Shown here: positions 27,714-36,202 of the stretch, in pieces
Layout of the letters: each line of letters starts with the position of its first letter
Position numbering within the stretch: position 1 is the first letter of the stretch
Origin: Arenibacter sp. F20364
GTDB lineage: Bacteria; Bacteroidota; Bacteroidia; Flavobacteriales; Flavobacteriaceae
DNA: 64,000 nt
Direction: 5' to 3'
Assembly (NCBI RefSeq): GCF_023015905.1
Contig: NZ_JALKBD010000022.1
Location: forward strand, 24,840-88,839
Translations under genes and position numbers: made by a program
The notes under the pieces: generated by a model
Database searches by the model: none
The model's input: the letters and a program-made list of their open reading frames with translations, nothing else
Told to the model about the DNA's origin: nothing

Positions 27714-28841
27714 ATGGAAAGAGAGCATAATTCTTCCCTAAACACTACTGGGACAACTACAAGTAGCATTGGAAAACCTTCTTCAGTGATCGGGGAAGAA
27801 CTACATATTTTGGTAATTCGTTTATCGGCCATGGGTGATGTAGCCATGACCGTTCCTGTTATCTCAGCCTTGGTGGAACAGCATCCAAAAATAAAAGTTA
27901 CACTGCTAACCCGAGGATTTTTTAAACCTATTTTTGCCGAAATCAAGAATGTCAGCGTTTACGGGGCAGATGTGAAGGGTAAACACAAGGGCATATTTGG
28001 ACTTTGGAAGCTCTACAAGGAACTTAAAGGCCTGAACATAGATATGGTTGCCGATCTGCACAATGTACTCCGTAGCAACGTCCTTAAAGCTTATTTTATG
28101 CTAGGATCCATTCCATTTGTCCAGGTAGACAAAGGTCGAGCAGAGAAAAAGGCTTTGACCTCCTTGTCCAAAAAAATTTTTAAGCCTCTAAAAACCACCC
28201 ACCAGCGCTATGCGGATGTTTTTGGTAAATTGGGATTACCTATAGATGTGGAAACGGCCAGGCTACTTCCCAAAAGGTCCATTAACCCCTCTGCAAGGAA
28301 ATTGGTAAATGAAAAGAGAAAAAAAATGATCGGTATAGCTCCGTTTGCAGCCTTTGATGGTAAAATGTATCCCTTGGATTTGATGGAAAAGGTCGTCACT
28401 GCACTAAACGCAACTGATCATTACAAAATTTTGTTTTTTGGTGGTGGGGAAAAGGAAAAGGGCCTGTTGGATAAATGGGCCGATAAATTCCGCAATAGTA
28501 CAAATCTGGTAGGCAAATTGGCCTTTGAAGAGGAATTGGCCTTAATATCACAGTTGAATCTTATGTTGGCCATGGATAGTGGCAATGCCCATTTGGCAGC
28601 ATTATTTGGAATCCCTACCATAACGTTGTGGGGTGTTACCCACCCCTATGCGGGATTCTATCCGTTTAAACAAGATCCCCAAAATGCATTGTTGGCGGAT
28701 AGGGAGGAATTTCCATTGATCCCAACCTCGGTCTATGGAAACAAATACCCCTCTGGATACGAAAATGCGATGCGCTCCATTGCTCCTGAGGATGTTATTT
28801 CCAAAATTGAGGAAATCCTAAACAAGAATATATTACCGTAG
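27714..28841 (+). CDS. Glycosyltransferase family 9 (heptosyltransferase-like)
   Basis: 375-residue GT-B enzyme of family 9, which adds heptose or related sugars to the lipopolysaccharide core on the inner face of the inner membrane. Blocks are ILVIRLSAMGDVAMTVPVI (residues about 29-47), VADLHNVLRSNVLKAYF, GIAPFAAFDGKMYPLD and LMLAMDSGNAHLAALFGIPTITLWGVTHP, the last containing the donor-binding loop. The first ~26 residues are Ser/Thr-rich and lie before the conserved start, so a later start near VIGEELHILVIRL is possible, although no better ATG is seen. Confidence 0.93.
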   Translation: MEREHNSSLNTTGTTTSSIGKPSSVIGEELHILVIRLSAMGDVAMTVPVISALVEQHPKIKVTLLTRGFFKPIFAEIKNVSVYGADVKGKHKGIFGLWKLYKELKGLNIDMVADLHNVLRSNVLKAYFMLGSIPFVQVDKGRAEKKALTSLSKKIFKPLKTTHQRYADVFGKLGLPIDVETARLLPKRSINPSARKLVNEKRKKMIGIAPFAAFDGKMYPLDLMEKVVTALNATDHYKILFFGGGEKEKGLLDKWADKFRNSTNLVGKLAFEEELALISQLNLMLAMDSGNAHLAALFGIPTITLWGVTHPYAGFYPFKQDPQNALLADREEFPLIPTSVYGNKYPSGYENAMRSIAPEDVISKIEEILNKNILP

Positions 28842-28896
28842 GCAGTCGGGTGATTTTGCGAAGTGTGAAAATTATGTAGCTGGGTTGACTGGCCTA

Positions 28897-29035
28897 GTCA
28901 CTTCGACAGAGCGTAACATGAACGGCAAAAAGTCGCACAAGTAGCCTTTTAATCCAAAGACCTTGGGCAGCGTGGGAATTCTATCCTAGATGAATTGAGC
29001 CACAAGTGTGATTTCTCCCTCTGGTCGAAATGACA
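28897..29035. repeat. Dispersed-repeat-like sequence with TTCGAC/GTCGAA cores
   Basis: The gap between the GT9 and TetR genes holds GTCACTTCGACAGAGC at 28897-28912 and, in the opposite sense, TTTCTCCCTCTGGTCGAAAT up to the TGACA at 29035. The second reads on the minus strand as TGTCATTTCGACC followed by a purine-rich GGGAGAAA, a string that recurs between genes of many flavobacteria. The two cores could pair into a long imperfect hairpin. Copy number in this genome cannot be seen here. Confidence 0.45.
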
Positions 29036-29064
29036 ACGATACCCACTTCAATCTAATTATTAAA

Positions 29065-29679
29065 TTATGCCGGCTCTTTGTACTCTATTAATTTAAAGTA
29101 CTGCCGCAGTTGCTGTATGTATTTATAGCGCAAGATTTTACTATTGCCCTCGACCATTAAAGTCCGTATCCCGATATAGGACGAAATGAGGTAGGTAGCC
29201 ACAGCTTCACTATCTACATGCCTGTCTACATATCCGTCGGTTTTTCCTTTTTGAAGGGCCGTTACCAAATTAACTTCCCATACCTTCAAAATATCCTGTA
29301 GGTAGTTCATTATGTCCGGGTTCTTCCCGTTAAATTCAGTAATGAAGTTGCTCAAAACGAATCCATAATCCAGGAAATTATGCTCTGCAGTTTCCAATGC
29401 ATTATCAAAACAAACAAGTATATTGTTTAATGGATCTTCCTGTCCCTCGATAGGCGCTATAAGATCGCTGTATACCTTTCTAAATAGAAGGTTCTGAACA
29501 ATGCTAATAAAAAATTCCTCCTTGGACTGAAAATGGTAATAAAACGCCCCTTTGGAGAGGGACAGTTCCTTCAAAATATCATCAATACTGGTATTGTAGT
29601 AGCCCTTTTGGTAAAATACCTCTAAGCCGGTAGTTTGTATTCGCTGCATGGTGGCCATGCGCTTCAATTGTTTGTCCAT
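29065..29679 (-). CDS. TetR/AcrR family transcriptional regulator
   Basis: 204-residue repressor-type regulator. The N-terminal helix-turn-helix is clear: GLEVFYQKGYYNTSIDDILKELSLSKGAFYYHF (about residues 18-50), followed by KEEFF and a divergent ligand-binding domain. The ligand cannot be inferred. It is the last of four minus-strand genes, 210 bases downstream of arsS, and a palindrome just upstream (29701-29714) suggests autoregulation. It may control the arsenosugar genes or the nearby alcohol dehydrogenase, whose promoter carries another palindrome. Confidence 0.92.
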   Translation of the reverse strand: MDKQLKRMATMQRIQTTGLEVFYQKGYYNTSIDDILKELSLSKGAFYYHFQSKEEFFISIVQNLLFRKVYSDLIAPIEGQEDPLNNILVCFDNALETAEHNFLDYGFVLSNFITEFNGKNPDIMNYLQDILKVWEVNLVTALQKGKTDGYVDRHVDSEAVATYLISSYIGIRTLMVEGNSKILRYKYIQQLRQYFKLIEYKEPA

Positions 29680-29700
29680 AAGATTTGGTTTTCTATAAAC

Positions 29701-29714
29701 AGACCTATTAGTCT
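29701..29714. promoter_or_regulatory. Candidate TetR autoregulatory operator
   Basis: AGACCTATTAGTCT, a 14-base partial palindrome with AGAC/GTCT arms and an AT centre, 22 bases upstream of the TetR start codon. Size and place suit a TetR-type operator. Confidence 0.4.
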
Positions 29715-29889
29715 TTTACTCTAACTCCAATTTTGGCCTTTTATTTAATAACCAAAGCTAAAATTAACTTTAAATCGATAAAATACACTAAAAAACTAAA
29801 ATTAAGTCAAATCTTGAACCGCAACAAACCAATTGGTCCTTTCATATGCCGATTTCAAATCTCCTTTTTAGCACAAAAAAGGCAACCAT

Positions 29890-30945
29890 TTAGGTCACCG
29901 ACCCCTGGCAACTACTCCCTGCTCCAGCGGTACATCCATAACAATGTTGGGATACTATTATGTTTCTATCGTTTAGAACATCTTCGTTATAGTCCTTTAT
30001 GTGCTTAATTTTACTAGCCACTTTAAGGCCTAACATCTGATTAAAGTCACAGTCATACAACCATCCGTCCCAACTCACCGAGATGGTATTGGTACACATA
30101 ACATTGGCCACTGCAGAAGGGTTATAGGCTTCTACGAGGGAATACATATAATCTTCATAATTGTCTGAAGCTATCAAATAATCCAAAAAACGGGCTATTG
30201 GCAAATTAGTAATGGCAAAGAGATTGTGGAATTGTATTTCAAAATCCTCTATTAGCGCCTTTTTAAAATCGCGCTCCAAGGCAGACTGGTCTCCTGGTAA
30301 AAAAGCCCCGGACGGATTATAGACCAAATCTAGACGCAAGGAACTACCGGGCATACCATATCCTACGGCATTTAGCTCCTGAAGAGCTTTGATCGACTTA
30401 TCAAACACCCCTTCTCCCCTCTGTTTATCAGTTTTTCCACGGGTGTAGTGTGGCATAGATGAAATAACGTGAATATTATGTTTCTTAAAAAATTGAGGAA
30501 GGTCATAATATTTTTTGTTGGCCCTTATGATCGTAAGATTGGAACGCACTATAAAATCCTTTACCCCTGCTTTCGCTGCCTCTTCTACAAACCACCTAAA
30601 ATCTGGGTTCATCTCTGGGGCACCTCCTGTTAGATCCAAGGTGTGGGCACCGGTATTGCGAATAACTTCCAAACATTGCTCCATGGTTTCCCGAGTCATT
30701 ATTTCTTTTCTATCCGGACCTGCATCCACATGGCAATGTTCACAGACCTGGTTGCACATATAGCCGACATTGATCTGTAAAATTTCCAATTTTTTTGGAC
30801 GTAAAGGAAACTGCCCTATCTGGGCAATTTTATCCTTAAAATAGGGAAGTTCCCCCTCTTCAAAAATCCCACCATTAAGGATCTCCATTTGTTTATTGCC
30901 CATTACAAGAGCTTCATCCCTTGCCTTTAAAGATTTTGTCGCCAT
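29890..30945 (-). CDS. arsS: Arsenosugar biosynthesis radical SAM protein ArsS
   Basis: 351-residue radical SAM enzyme. The [4Fe-4S] motif is CNQVCEHC with Cys64, Cys68 and Cys71, followed by LTGGAPEMNP, the GGE-like SAM block. The C-terminal CYGCTAGAGSSCQGS matches the Cys-rich tail of ArsS, in which the last Cys is selenocysteine in some relatives; here it is an ordinary Cys codon. ArsS joins dimethylarsenite to 5'-deoxyadenosine during arsenosugar formation. Upstream on the same strand are a peroxidase-like gene and a DUF2064 glycosyltransferase of the same pathway. No arsM gene is present in the window. Confidence 0.93.
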   Translation of the reverse strand: MATKSLKARDEALVMGNKQMEILNGGIFEEGELPYFKDKIAQIGQFPLRPKKLEILQINVGYMCNQVCEHCHVDAGPDRKEIMTRETMEQCLEVIRNTGAHTLDLTGGAPEMNPDFRWFVEEAAKAGVKDFIVRSNLTIIRANKKYYDLPQFFKKHNIHVISSMPHYTRGKTDKQRGEGVFDKSIKALQELNAVGYGMPGSSLRLDLVYNPSGAFLPGDQSALERDFKKALIEDFEIQFHNLFAITNLPIARFLDYLIASDNYEDYMYSLVEAYNPSAVANVMCTNTISVSWDGWLYDCDFNQMLGLKVASKIKHIKDYNEDVLNDRNIIVSQHCYGCTAGAGSSCQGSVT

Positions 30946-31074
30946 TATATTTTATTAAGTTTTAATATAGAATAAGCTTGAAAGATTACAGGAAGTCGAG
31001 CATTTCTACCACTACCTTCCCGGAAAACCCTCATAGGACATTAGCCGTATTATTCCCTTACAACGCTATCGGTA

Positions 31075-31410
31075 TTACATGGATAGCTTATTGTACTTAT
31101 TCATCATTTGAACCCCATGTACCAAGGTGGCACCGCTTTCGATAGCCGCACCTGCATGTACCGCCTCCATCATTTCCTCCTTGGTTATCCCTCTTTGCAG
31201 ACCATCTTTGGTATAGGCATCTATGCAATAGGGACATTTTACCACATGGGCCACTGCCAAGGCTATTAGTGATTTTTCCCTAGCACTCAATGCTCCTTCT
31301 TCAAATACCTTTCCATAATAATCAAAGAATTTAGTGCCTAATTCCTCGCTCCATTCGGTTATCTTTCCAAATTTGCGCAAATCTGCCGGGTCGTAATATG
31401 AATCTGCCAT
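31075..31410 (-). CDS. Arsenosugar-associated peroxidase-like protein (CMD/AhpD family)
   Basis: 111-residue carboxymuconolactone-decarboxylase/AhpD-type protein with the CxxC pair at Cys59 and Cys62 inside AVAHVVKCPYCIDAYTKDG, and the block GATLVHGVQMMNKY near the end. Small proteins of this type are regularly linked to ArsS genes and annotated as arsenosugar-biosynthesis-associated peroxidase-like. Whether it reduces an arsenical or a peroxide is not known. It is 129 bases upstream of arsS. Confidence 0.88.
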   Translation of the reverse strand: MADSYYDPADLRKFGKITEWSEELGTKFFDYYGKVFEEGALSAREKSLIALAVAHVVKCPYCIDAYTKDGLQRGITKEEMMEAVHAGAAIESGATLVHGVQMMNKYNKLSM

Positions 31411-31595
31411 TGTATGTATTTTTATAGTTATATTTTGGAAAACCTTAATTAGTTGGGGTTTCCATAATTATTGATTAGGTTAGAACACGATATCCCTTGC
31501 ATGAAAATATTGGTAGGAACAATAGAATTGCATTGTACCAATTCCATAGTTTTGAAGTATATAAGCTTAAAGTGTTATAAAAAATGAATTTCTGC

Positions 31596-32300
31596 TTAAG
31601 ACAGAATAGTTGATCCAAAAGGAGAGCCCTTATTGAAATATTTATTTTCAAAATTAATTCTTACTAAAATGCACTGATGATGAAAGTTCCACTTCATCGG
31701 GGCCAGTAAGGAAATGATTAGTTGAATTATTTTTTTAAAACCGGTCCTATATGCGTTTAGCACCTTCTTTAAATCGGATGGATGATCCAAATCTTGAAGG
31801 ATATGCAAGCGAATTACCTGAACATTATGTGCTTCAATTAGTCCCGCAATTTTTTTGGAAAGAGAAGTGGTCTGCCAGGGCAACTTCCTAAAATTGCCCT
31901 CATGAAATTGGGATTTATGGAGGCCCATCAAATAGAATCCACCATCCGTCGACGGTCCTAAAACAAACTTTTTAGCATTAATAGATTTTGAAGCCTTCAG
32001 TATATCATTGGACTTTAGATGAGGGGTATCATTACCTATCGTTATAACACTTTCAAATCCCTTGTCGAAAACAGAATTGATAGCATTAACAAACCGCTCA
32101 CCAAAGGAATTTCCATACTGCTCTTTTTCCGTTAGCAAATAAAAGGGAAGCCCGGTTTTCTTTACCGTATTTAGAGCATGCTCTGTTAGGGAACCGAAGA
32201 GTATATTGCCTTTGGAAATGGCCTTATTTCTCAATTCTTCCGTTGAAGAATTGGCAAATATCAAAATAGCCGTTCTATGTTTATTTATAAGTTCTGGCAT
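31596..32300 (-). CDS. DUF2064 / TIGR04282-type glycosyltransferase of arsenosugar loci
   Basis: 234-residue GT-A-like protein of the DUF2064 family. Blocks include TAILIFANSSTEELRNKAI at the start, ITIGNDTPHLKSNDILKA with the Asp of the metal site, FVLGPSTDGGFYLMGL and the LQDLDHPSDLKKVL ending. Family members next to ArsS are thought to attach the sugar moiety during arsenosugar maturation. It is the first gene of the minus-strand set and lies 185 bases upstream of the peroxidase-like gene. The last ~40 residues, after NAYRTGFKK, look unlike the family and may be a lengthened C-terminus. Confidence 0.86.
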   Translation of the reverse strand: MPELINKHRTAILIFANSSTEELRNKAISKGNILFGSLTEHALNTVKKTGLPFYLLTEKEQYGNSFGERFVNAINSVFDKGFESVITIGNDTPHLKSNDILKASKSINAKKFVLGPSTDGGFYLMGLHKSQFHEGNFRKLPWQTTSLSKKIAGLIEAHNVQVIRLHILQDLDHPSDLKKVLNAYRTGFKKIIQLIISLLAPMKWNFHHQCILVRINFENKYFNKGSPFGSTILS

Positions 32301-32577
32301 TACTCTATTGAATTCACAAACATGCTCCCTATCTTGGTCGTTGGCCTAAGCATTTCATTACAAAATAAAGGAATTCCATTCCCTCACAAAGTCAAAATTA
32401 AACTAAATAGATGGCAATACTATTAAAAGTTAGTTGGGCCAGGAAGAAAGATGGCCAAAATCCTCTGATAAAATGACTAGGGAGCTATACGTTCAGTTAA
32501 TGCCATCCATAAACCAGTGCCCGACCAACCGGTAGAACATTCCGATTACTATTGTTTTGTTAAAGTCGATTACAAAC
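32301..32577. other. Divergent intergenic region, arsenosugar side
   Basis: Non-coding space between the DUF2064 gene and the alcohol dehydrogenase. I see no ORF and no clear TAnnTTTG box on the minus strand; the alcohol dehydrogenase promoter elements are listed separately just to the right. Confidence 0.5.
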
Positions 32578-32591
32578 TGAATGAACATTCA
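32578..32591. promoter_or_regulatory. Palindromic operator-like site before the alcohol dehydrogenase
   Basis: TGAATGAACATTCA is a 14-base palindrome apart from its AA centre, ending 8 bases before the -7 box. This is the shape of sites bound by TetR-type fatty-acid or aldehyde regulators. A half copy, GAATGTTCA, occurs at 32621-32629. Confidence 0.5.
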
Positions 32592-32599
32592 TTTTTATT

Positions 32600-32607
32600 T
32601 ATCTTTG
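32600..32607 (+). promoter_or_regulatory. TAnnTTTG -7 box of the alcohol dehydrogenase gene
   Basis: TATCTTTG, exact -7 consensus, 39 bases before the ATG at 32647. The upstream palindrome overlaps the -20 to -30 region, so a bound protein would block polymerase. Confidence 0.65.
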
Positions 32608-32646
32608 CACTGAAATCACCGAATGTTCAATTTTATAAATTCAAAT

Positions 32647-33807
32647 ATGAATAATTTTAAATATAAAAATCCGACAAAAATATTGTTTGGTAAAGGACAA
32701 ATGGAAAATTTGGCCGAAGAGATTCCGGAAAAGGCAAAAGTTCTACTGCTTTATGGCGGAGGTAGCATTAAAAAAAATGGTATTTATGACCAAGTAAAAA
32801 GGGCCACTCAAGAATTTGATGTCATAGAATTTGGAGGTATCCCCGCCAATCCTGAATATGAGATTCTCCTTCGTGCCCTTGAAGTTATAAGAACAGAAAA
32901 AATCACCTTTATGTTGGCGGTTGGTGGTGGTTCTGTTCTTGATGGAGCAAAGTTTTTATCGGCTGCCGCATTATACCATGGCGATACTCCCTGGGACTTG
33001 TTAACCCAAAAAACACCAACAACAAAAGGCTTACCCTTTGGAACGGTCCTGACCCTGCCTGCCACAGGATCCGAAATGAATTCCGGAGCAGTAATCACAA
33101 GAGAGGAAACCAAAGAAAAATTGGCCATGGGAGGACCTGGATTGTTCCCGGTATTCTCCGTTTTAGATCCACAGGTTATAGTCTCCCTTCCACAAAGACA
33201 ATTGGCCAATGGTATAGCCGATGCCTTTAACCACGTATTGGAACAATATATCACTTACCCGGTTGGAGCTTCCCTACAAGACCGCATGGCCGAGAGTGTC
33301 TTACAAACTTTGATAGAAGTGGCTCCAGCCATAATGAAAGATCCAACCAACTATACTGCAGCATCCAATTTTATGTGGAGCTGTACTATGGCGCTTAATG
33401 GTATATTGCCTGTGGGTGTGCCAACAGATTGGGCCGTACACGCCATAGGTCATGAACTAACCGCCCTTTATGGAATAGACCACGCTAGAACTTTGGCCGT
33501 TATTGCTCCAAGTCATTATCGTTATAATTTAGCTAGTAAAAAAGAAAAACTGGCACAATATGCCGAGCGGGTTTGGAACATTACCGACGGTACCTTGGAG
33601 GAAAGAGCCAAATTGGGTATTGAACATACCGAGCAATTCTTTCATGAACTAGGAATAAAAACCAAACTCTCCGAATACACAAAGGAATTCCAAGGAACCG
33701 CTCAAGTTCTTTCCAAACGATTTACCGATAGGGGTTGGTTGGGTTTAGGTGAACATAGATCACTATCACCCTCAGATGTTGGGAAGATTGTGGAGATGGC
33801 CTATTAG
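32647..33807 (+). CDS. Iron-containing alcohol dehydrogenase, YqhD-like
   Basis: 386-residue NADPH-dependent aldehyde reductase of the iron-containing ADH family. The cofactor block GGGSVLDGAKF is near residue 93. The metal ligands Asp192, His196, His265 and His279 are all present, each two residues lower than in E. coli YqhD. YqhD detoxifies short-chain and lipid-derived aldehydes. The frame is open to 32623, but the ATG at 32647 gives the family start NNFKYKNPTKILFGKG. It has a promoter with a palindrome that suggests inducible expression, and a strong terminator after it. It diverges from the arsenosugar genes. Confidence 0.94.
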   Translation: MNNFKYKNPTKILFGKGQMENLAEEIPEKAKVLLLYGGGSIKKNGIYDQVKRATQEFDVIEFGGIPANPEYEILLRALEVIRTEKITFMLAVGGGSVLDGAKFLSAAALYHGDTPWDLLTQKTPTTKGLPFGTVLTLPATGSEMNSGAVITREETKEKLAMGGPGLFPVFSVLDPQVIVSLPQRQLANGIADAFNHVLEQYITYPVGASLQDRMAESVLQTLIEVAPAIMKDPTNYTAASNFMWSCTMALNGILPVGVPTDWAVHAIGHELTALYGIDHARTLAVIAPSHYRYNLASKKEKLAQYAERVWNITDGTLEERAKLGIEHTEQFFHELGIKTKLSEYTKEFQGTAQVLSKRFTDRGWLGLGEHRSLSPSDVGKIVEMAY

Positions 33808-33880
33808 ATTAGGAAACCTAATTTCATATCATTTAATCAGATGGCCAAGAATATCTTACGAACGCTTTTTGTGCCATAAA

Positions 33881-33910
33881 AAAACCTCCGAATTATTCTT
33901 CGGAGGTTTT
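33881..33910. terminator. Bidirectional hairpin terminator
   Basis: Perfect 12-bp stem AAAACCTCCGAA (33881-33892), 6-base loop, arm 33899-33910, with T runs on both strands. It separates the convergent alcohol dehydrogenase and OmpH genes. Confidence 0.88.
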
Positions 33911-33947
33911 TTCAATGAGCCCTATTTCAAGAGCTATCTATGCAATA

Positions 33948-34454
33948 TTATTTCTTATAATTATCGTTCAAAATTTTAACGATGGCATCGGTTACATTAT
34001 GGGCTTCTTTTCCATATAGAACACTACCTCCATCGCCGCCAGTTAAAATAAAGGAATACCCATTTGACTCCCCATAAGCTTTGATTTCTTCTTTTACCTT
34101 AGACACCAAGCTATCCATTTCAGTTTGACCCTGCATCTGTAATTGCTGTTCCTCCTGTTGTAACTGCTGTCCAATAACCTGACTACGCTGCTGTAATTGA
34201 CTATATTCCTCTTGTGCCTTAGCCTGCGCCATTTTTTGGGCCTTAGCTTGGAATGCCTGGGCCTCCATTTGAAAAGCTTGGGAAATACTATCCCTCTTTT
34301 TACCAAAAGCTTCGGTTCTTGTCTTGAAGTTAGCCTCAATATCCACTTTCTCTTGATAAGTGTCCATTAGCTTCACATTATCCACAAATGCTATTTTCTC
34401 TTGCTGGCAAGATATTGTACCTATAAATACCAACGCCAAAACTAATTTTTTCAT
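33948..34454 (-). CDS. OmpH/Skp family periplasmic chaperone-like lipoprotein
   Basis: 168-residue protein with a lipoprotein signal (hydrophobic 4-13, lipobox ending in Cys16). It continues with KIAFVDNVKLMDTYQEK, the usual Skp strand, and a long Gln- and Ala-rich coiled coil (about 45-120), then a closing strand SYSFILTGGDGGSVLYG-like segment and a final helix. Skp proteins hold unfolded outer-membrane proteins in the periplasm. A membrane-anchored Skp is common in Bacteroidota. It is monocistronic with its own -7 box and shares a terminator with the convergent neighbour. Confidence 0.9.
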   Translation of the reverse strand: MKKLVLALVFIGTISCQQEKIAFVDNVKLMDTYQEKVDIEANFKTRTEAFGKKRDSISQAFQMEAQAFQAKAQKMAQAKAQEEYSQLQQRSQVIGQQLQQEEQQLQMQGQTEMDSLVSKVKEEIKAYGESNGYSFILTGGDGGSVLYGKEAHNVTDAIVKILNDNYKK

Positions 34455-34477
34455 TTTCTCTTTGGTTTAAATTTGGG

Positions 34478-34485
34478 CAAAAATA
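34478..34485 (-). promoter_or_regulatory. TAnnTTTG -7 box of the OmpH-like gene
   Basis: Minus-strand TATTTTTG, 23 bases before the ATG at 34454. Matches the Bacteroidota -7 consensus. Confidence 0.5.
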
Positions 34486-34750
34486 GAAAAGCTTTTTTAG
34501 AATAGGGGAAAAATCATTATTATTCATCATAGTCACATGTATTAAGTAAGTTATCTTCTATAATCAACTTTAGAAGCAAAAAGGATGATAATTTAGTAAA
34601 ATAGATAAAATTGATAACCAACTAAATCCAAATAGATTTATCTTATTTATAACTGTGCATTAAGATGGCCACATAAAGCCCTTCCCGTTCACTAAATACA
34701 ATTAGTCGCTTCACTCGAGAAAATCCCCTTAAAGGCTCTTAAAACAGATA

Positions 34751-35578
34751 TTACGCCTTCTTTAAAACATAAATCAACGAAGAATACTCCTTAGACCTTA
34801 AAGCACGTAAATTAGACTTCAAACCAATCCAAAATGCCTTCGCAAATTTTTGCTTTCCTCTCTTATACTTCTCGGACAGTAGGGAAACATAAAAGGCATC
34901 AAAAATCATCGGCTTCGTCTTTACCAATTTCATTCCGTGTTCTGCAAAAATATTTTGAATGCTATTTCTAGAAAAATGCCATAAGTGTCTAGGTACATCA
35001 AATGCCGCCCAAAATTTTTTGTAGTGATATGCATCATAAGATTTAAAATTTGGTACGGCCACAACCAGGGTTCCCTTTTCTGATAGGAGTCCTACCAATT
35101 TTGAAATCTGCCTATCCAAATCTGGTACATGCTCCAATACATGCCACAGGGTAATAACATCATATTTTTGCTGAGGTAGTAAATTCAAATCGGAGTAAAG
35201 TTCTATTCCCTTCTCAGAAGCCTTTCGTTTTGCCAGTTCATTAGGTTCTACCCCAAAAACCTCCCACCCCTGCTTTTCAGCAACCGACAAAAAATCCCCC
35301 GTGCCAGCTCCCACATCCAAAAGTTTTTTACCAGTATCAGAATAGGCATTAATAAGAGCCAACTTCCTTTTTAAATTGTACACCTTAACCGTTTGATAGA
35401 TTTTGTCCAACAAAGAACTTTTAGCATCGGTATGGGAAATATAATTCTCACTTTCATAATACCTTGCCAAATATTCCGGTTGTGGGGTGGTCACCAACAT
35501 ATCTAAAACTGGATCATGCAATAACTTAAATGACTCCCCAGTGAGCGTAAAATCTTTAGTCTCCAAATAAAGTTTCAT
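34751..35578 (-). CDS. Class I SAM-dependent methyltransferase
   Basis: 275-residue protein with a class I methyltransferase domain: KLLDVGAGTGDFLSVAEKQGWEVFGVEPN gives motif I and the acidic residue after strand 2, and DVITLWHVLEHVPDLDRQI gives the post-motif. An N-terminal ~70 residues (PVLDMLVTTPQPEYLARYYESENYISH) matches the zinc-free variant of the SAM-methyltransferase family that acts near glycan or lipid loci. Substrate unknown. It stands alone between long non-coding stretches. Confidence 0.9.
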   Translation of the reverse strand: MKLYLETKDFTLTGESFKLLHDPVLDMLVTTPQPEYLARYYESENYISHTDAKSSLLDKIYQTVKVYNLKRKLALINAYSDTGKKLLDVGAGTGDFLSVAEKQGWEVFGVEPNELAKRKASEKGIELYSDLNLLPQQKYDVITLWHVLEHVPDLDRQISKLVGLLSEKGTLVVAVPNFKSYDAYHYKKFWAAFDVPRHLWHFSRNSIQNIFAEHGMKLVKTKPMIFDAFYVSLLSEKYKRGKQKFAKAFWIGLKSNLRALRSKEYSSLIYVLKKA

Positions 35579-36070
35579 GGTTTTGATAAGCGGATCTTTA
35601 TAATTTCTCCAAGCTACGAAGATACTTTAAAACAGGTATCCTTGAAAGAGAAATTAAACGAAGATTTTATTTTTGACATTGGTACTACTACCCCAACAAG
35701 AAAATGAAAAGATTGTTGAAACCAACAAATTCCCACCTCATTCTTCTACAGTAATATTCAATCCTAAAATCCAAAATATTTAGTGTCTGCCGAATAATTA
35801 TTCATTCAAATATCCATCCGCATCACACAAAGAAAACAACCATCAATTAAACCTTTCCCAACAGCAAAACTGATAAGAAAAAAACTGCCATAAAAATTCA
35901 AAAAATATAAAATAAAAAACTATCTCGGGGCAAGTGCCCGAGTCTTTTAATCTGGATTATAGCTTAAAATTCCCAACAAACGAATCTCCGACTTAAGTCC
36001 AAAAACTAAATTTTACCTCTAGCAATTTACCTTCCTCTTAAGCAACTACCGGACAAAAAAACACGACACA
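35579..36070. other. Intergenic region with one hairpin and no gene seen
   Basis: About 490 bases of AT-rich sequence without an ORF of note. The only structure I see is the short GC-rich hairpin at 35924-35942. No tRNA or known RNA pattern was recognised. Confidence 0.6.
35924..35942. other. GC-rich hairpin, possible weak terminator
   Basis: CTCGGGGCAAGTGCCCGAG folds with a 6-bp CTCGGG/CCCGAG stem. It stands out in AT-rich surroundings. On the minus strand it is followed by a T-rich stretch, so it could be a backup terminator. Confidence 0.4.
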
Positions 36071-36112
36071 AAAAAAGGTATTTGCATATCCTTTAATGCA
36101 AATACCTTTTTT
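36071..36112. terminator. Hairpin terminator downstream of mnmG
   Basis: Perfect 17-bp stem AAAAAAGGTATTTGCAT (36071-36087) with an 8-base loop and arm 36096-36112, about 90 bases past the mnmG stop; A and T runs at its ends make it usable on both strands. Confidence 0.85.
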
Positions 36113-36166
36113 TATAATTAAATACATAAACCCTAAACAGCCTCAATAAAACCATTGCGCACATGT

Positions 36167-36184
36167 ATGTTCCACGTGGAACAT
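36167..36184. promoter_or_regulatory. parS-like centromere site, copy 1
   Basis: Perfect 18-base palindrome ATGTTCCACGTGGAACAT. The core differs by one base from the ParB-binding consensus TGTTNCACGTGAAACA. It lies between the mnmG stop and its terminator. A second copy is at 38081-38096. Confidence 0.75.
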
Positions 36185-36202
36185 AAGCACCCGTATCTAA
36201 AT

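Noticed and set aside
29733..30008. Plus-strand ORF of 91 codons overlapping arsS
   Set aside because: Overlaps the conserved Cys-rich end of arsS on the opposite strand and shows no domain.
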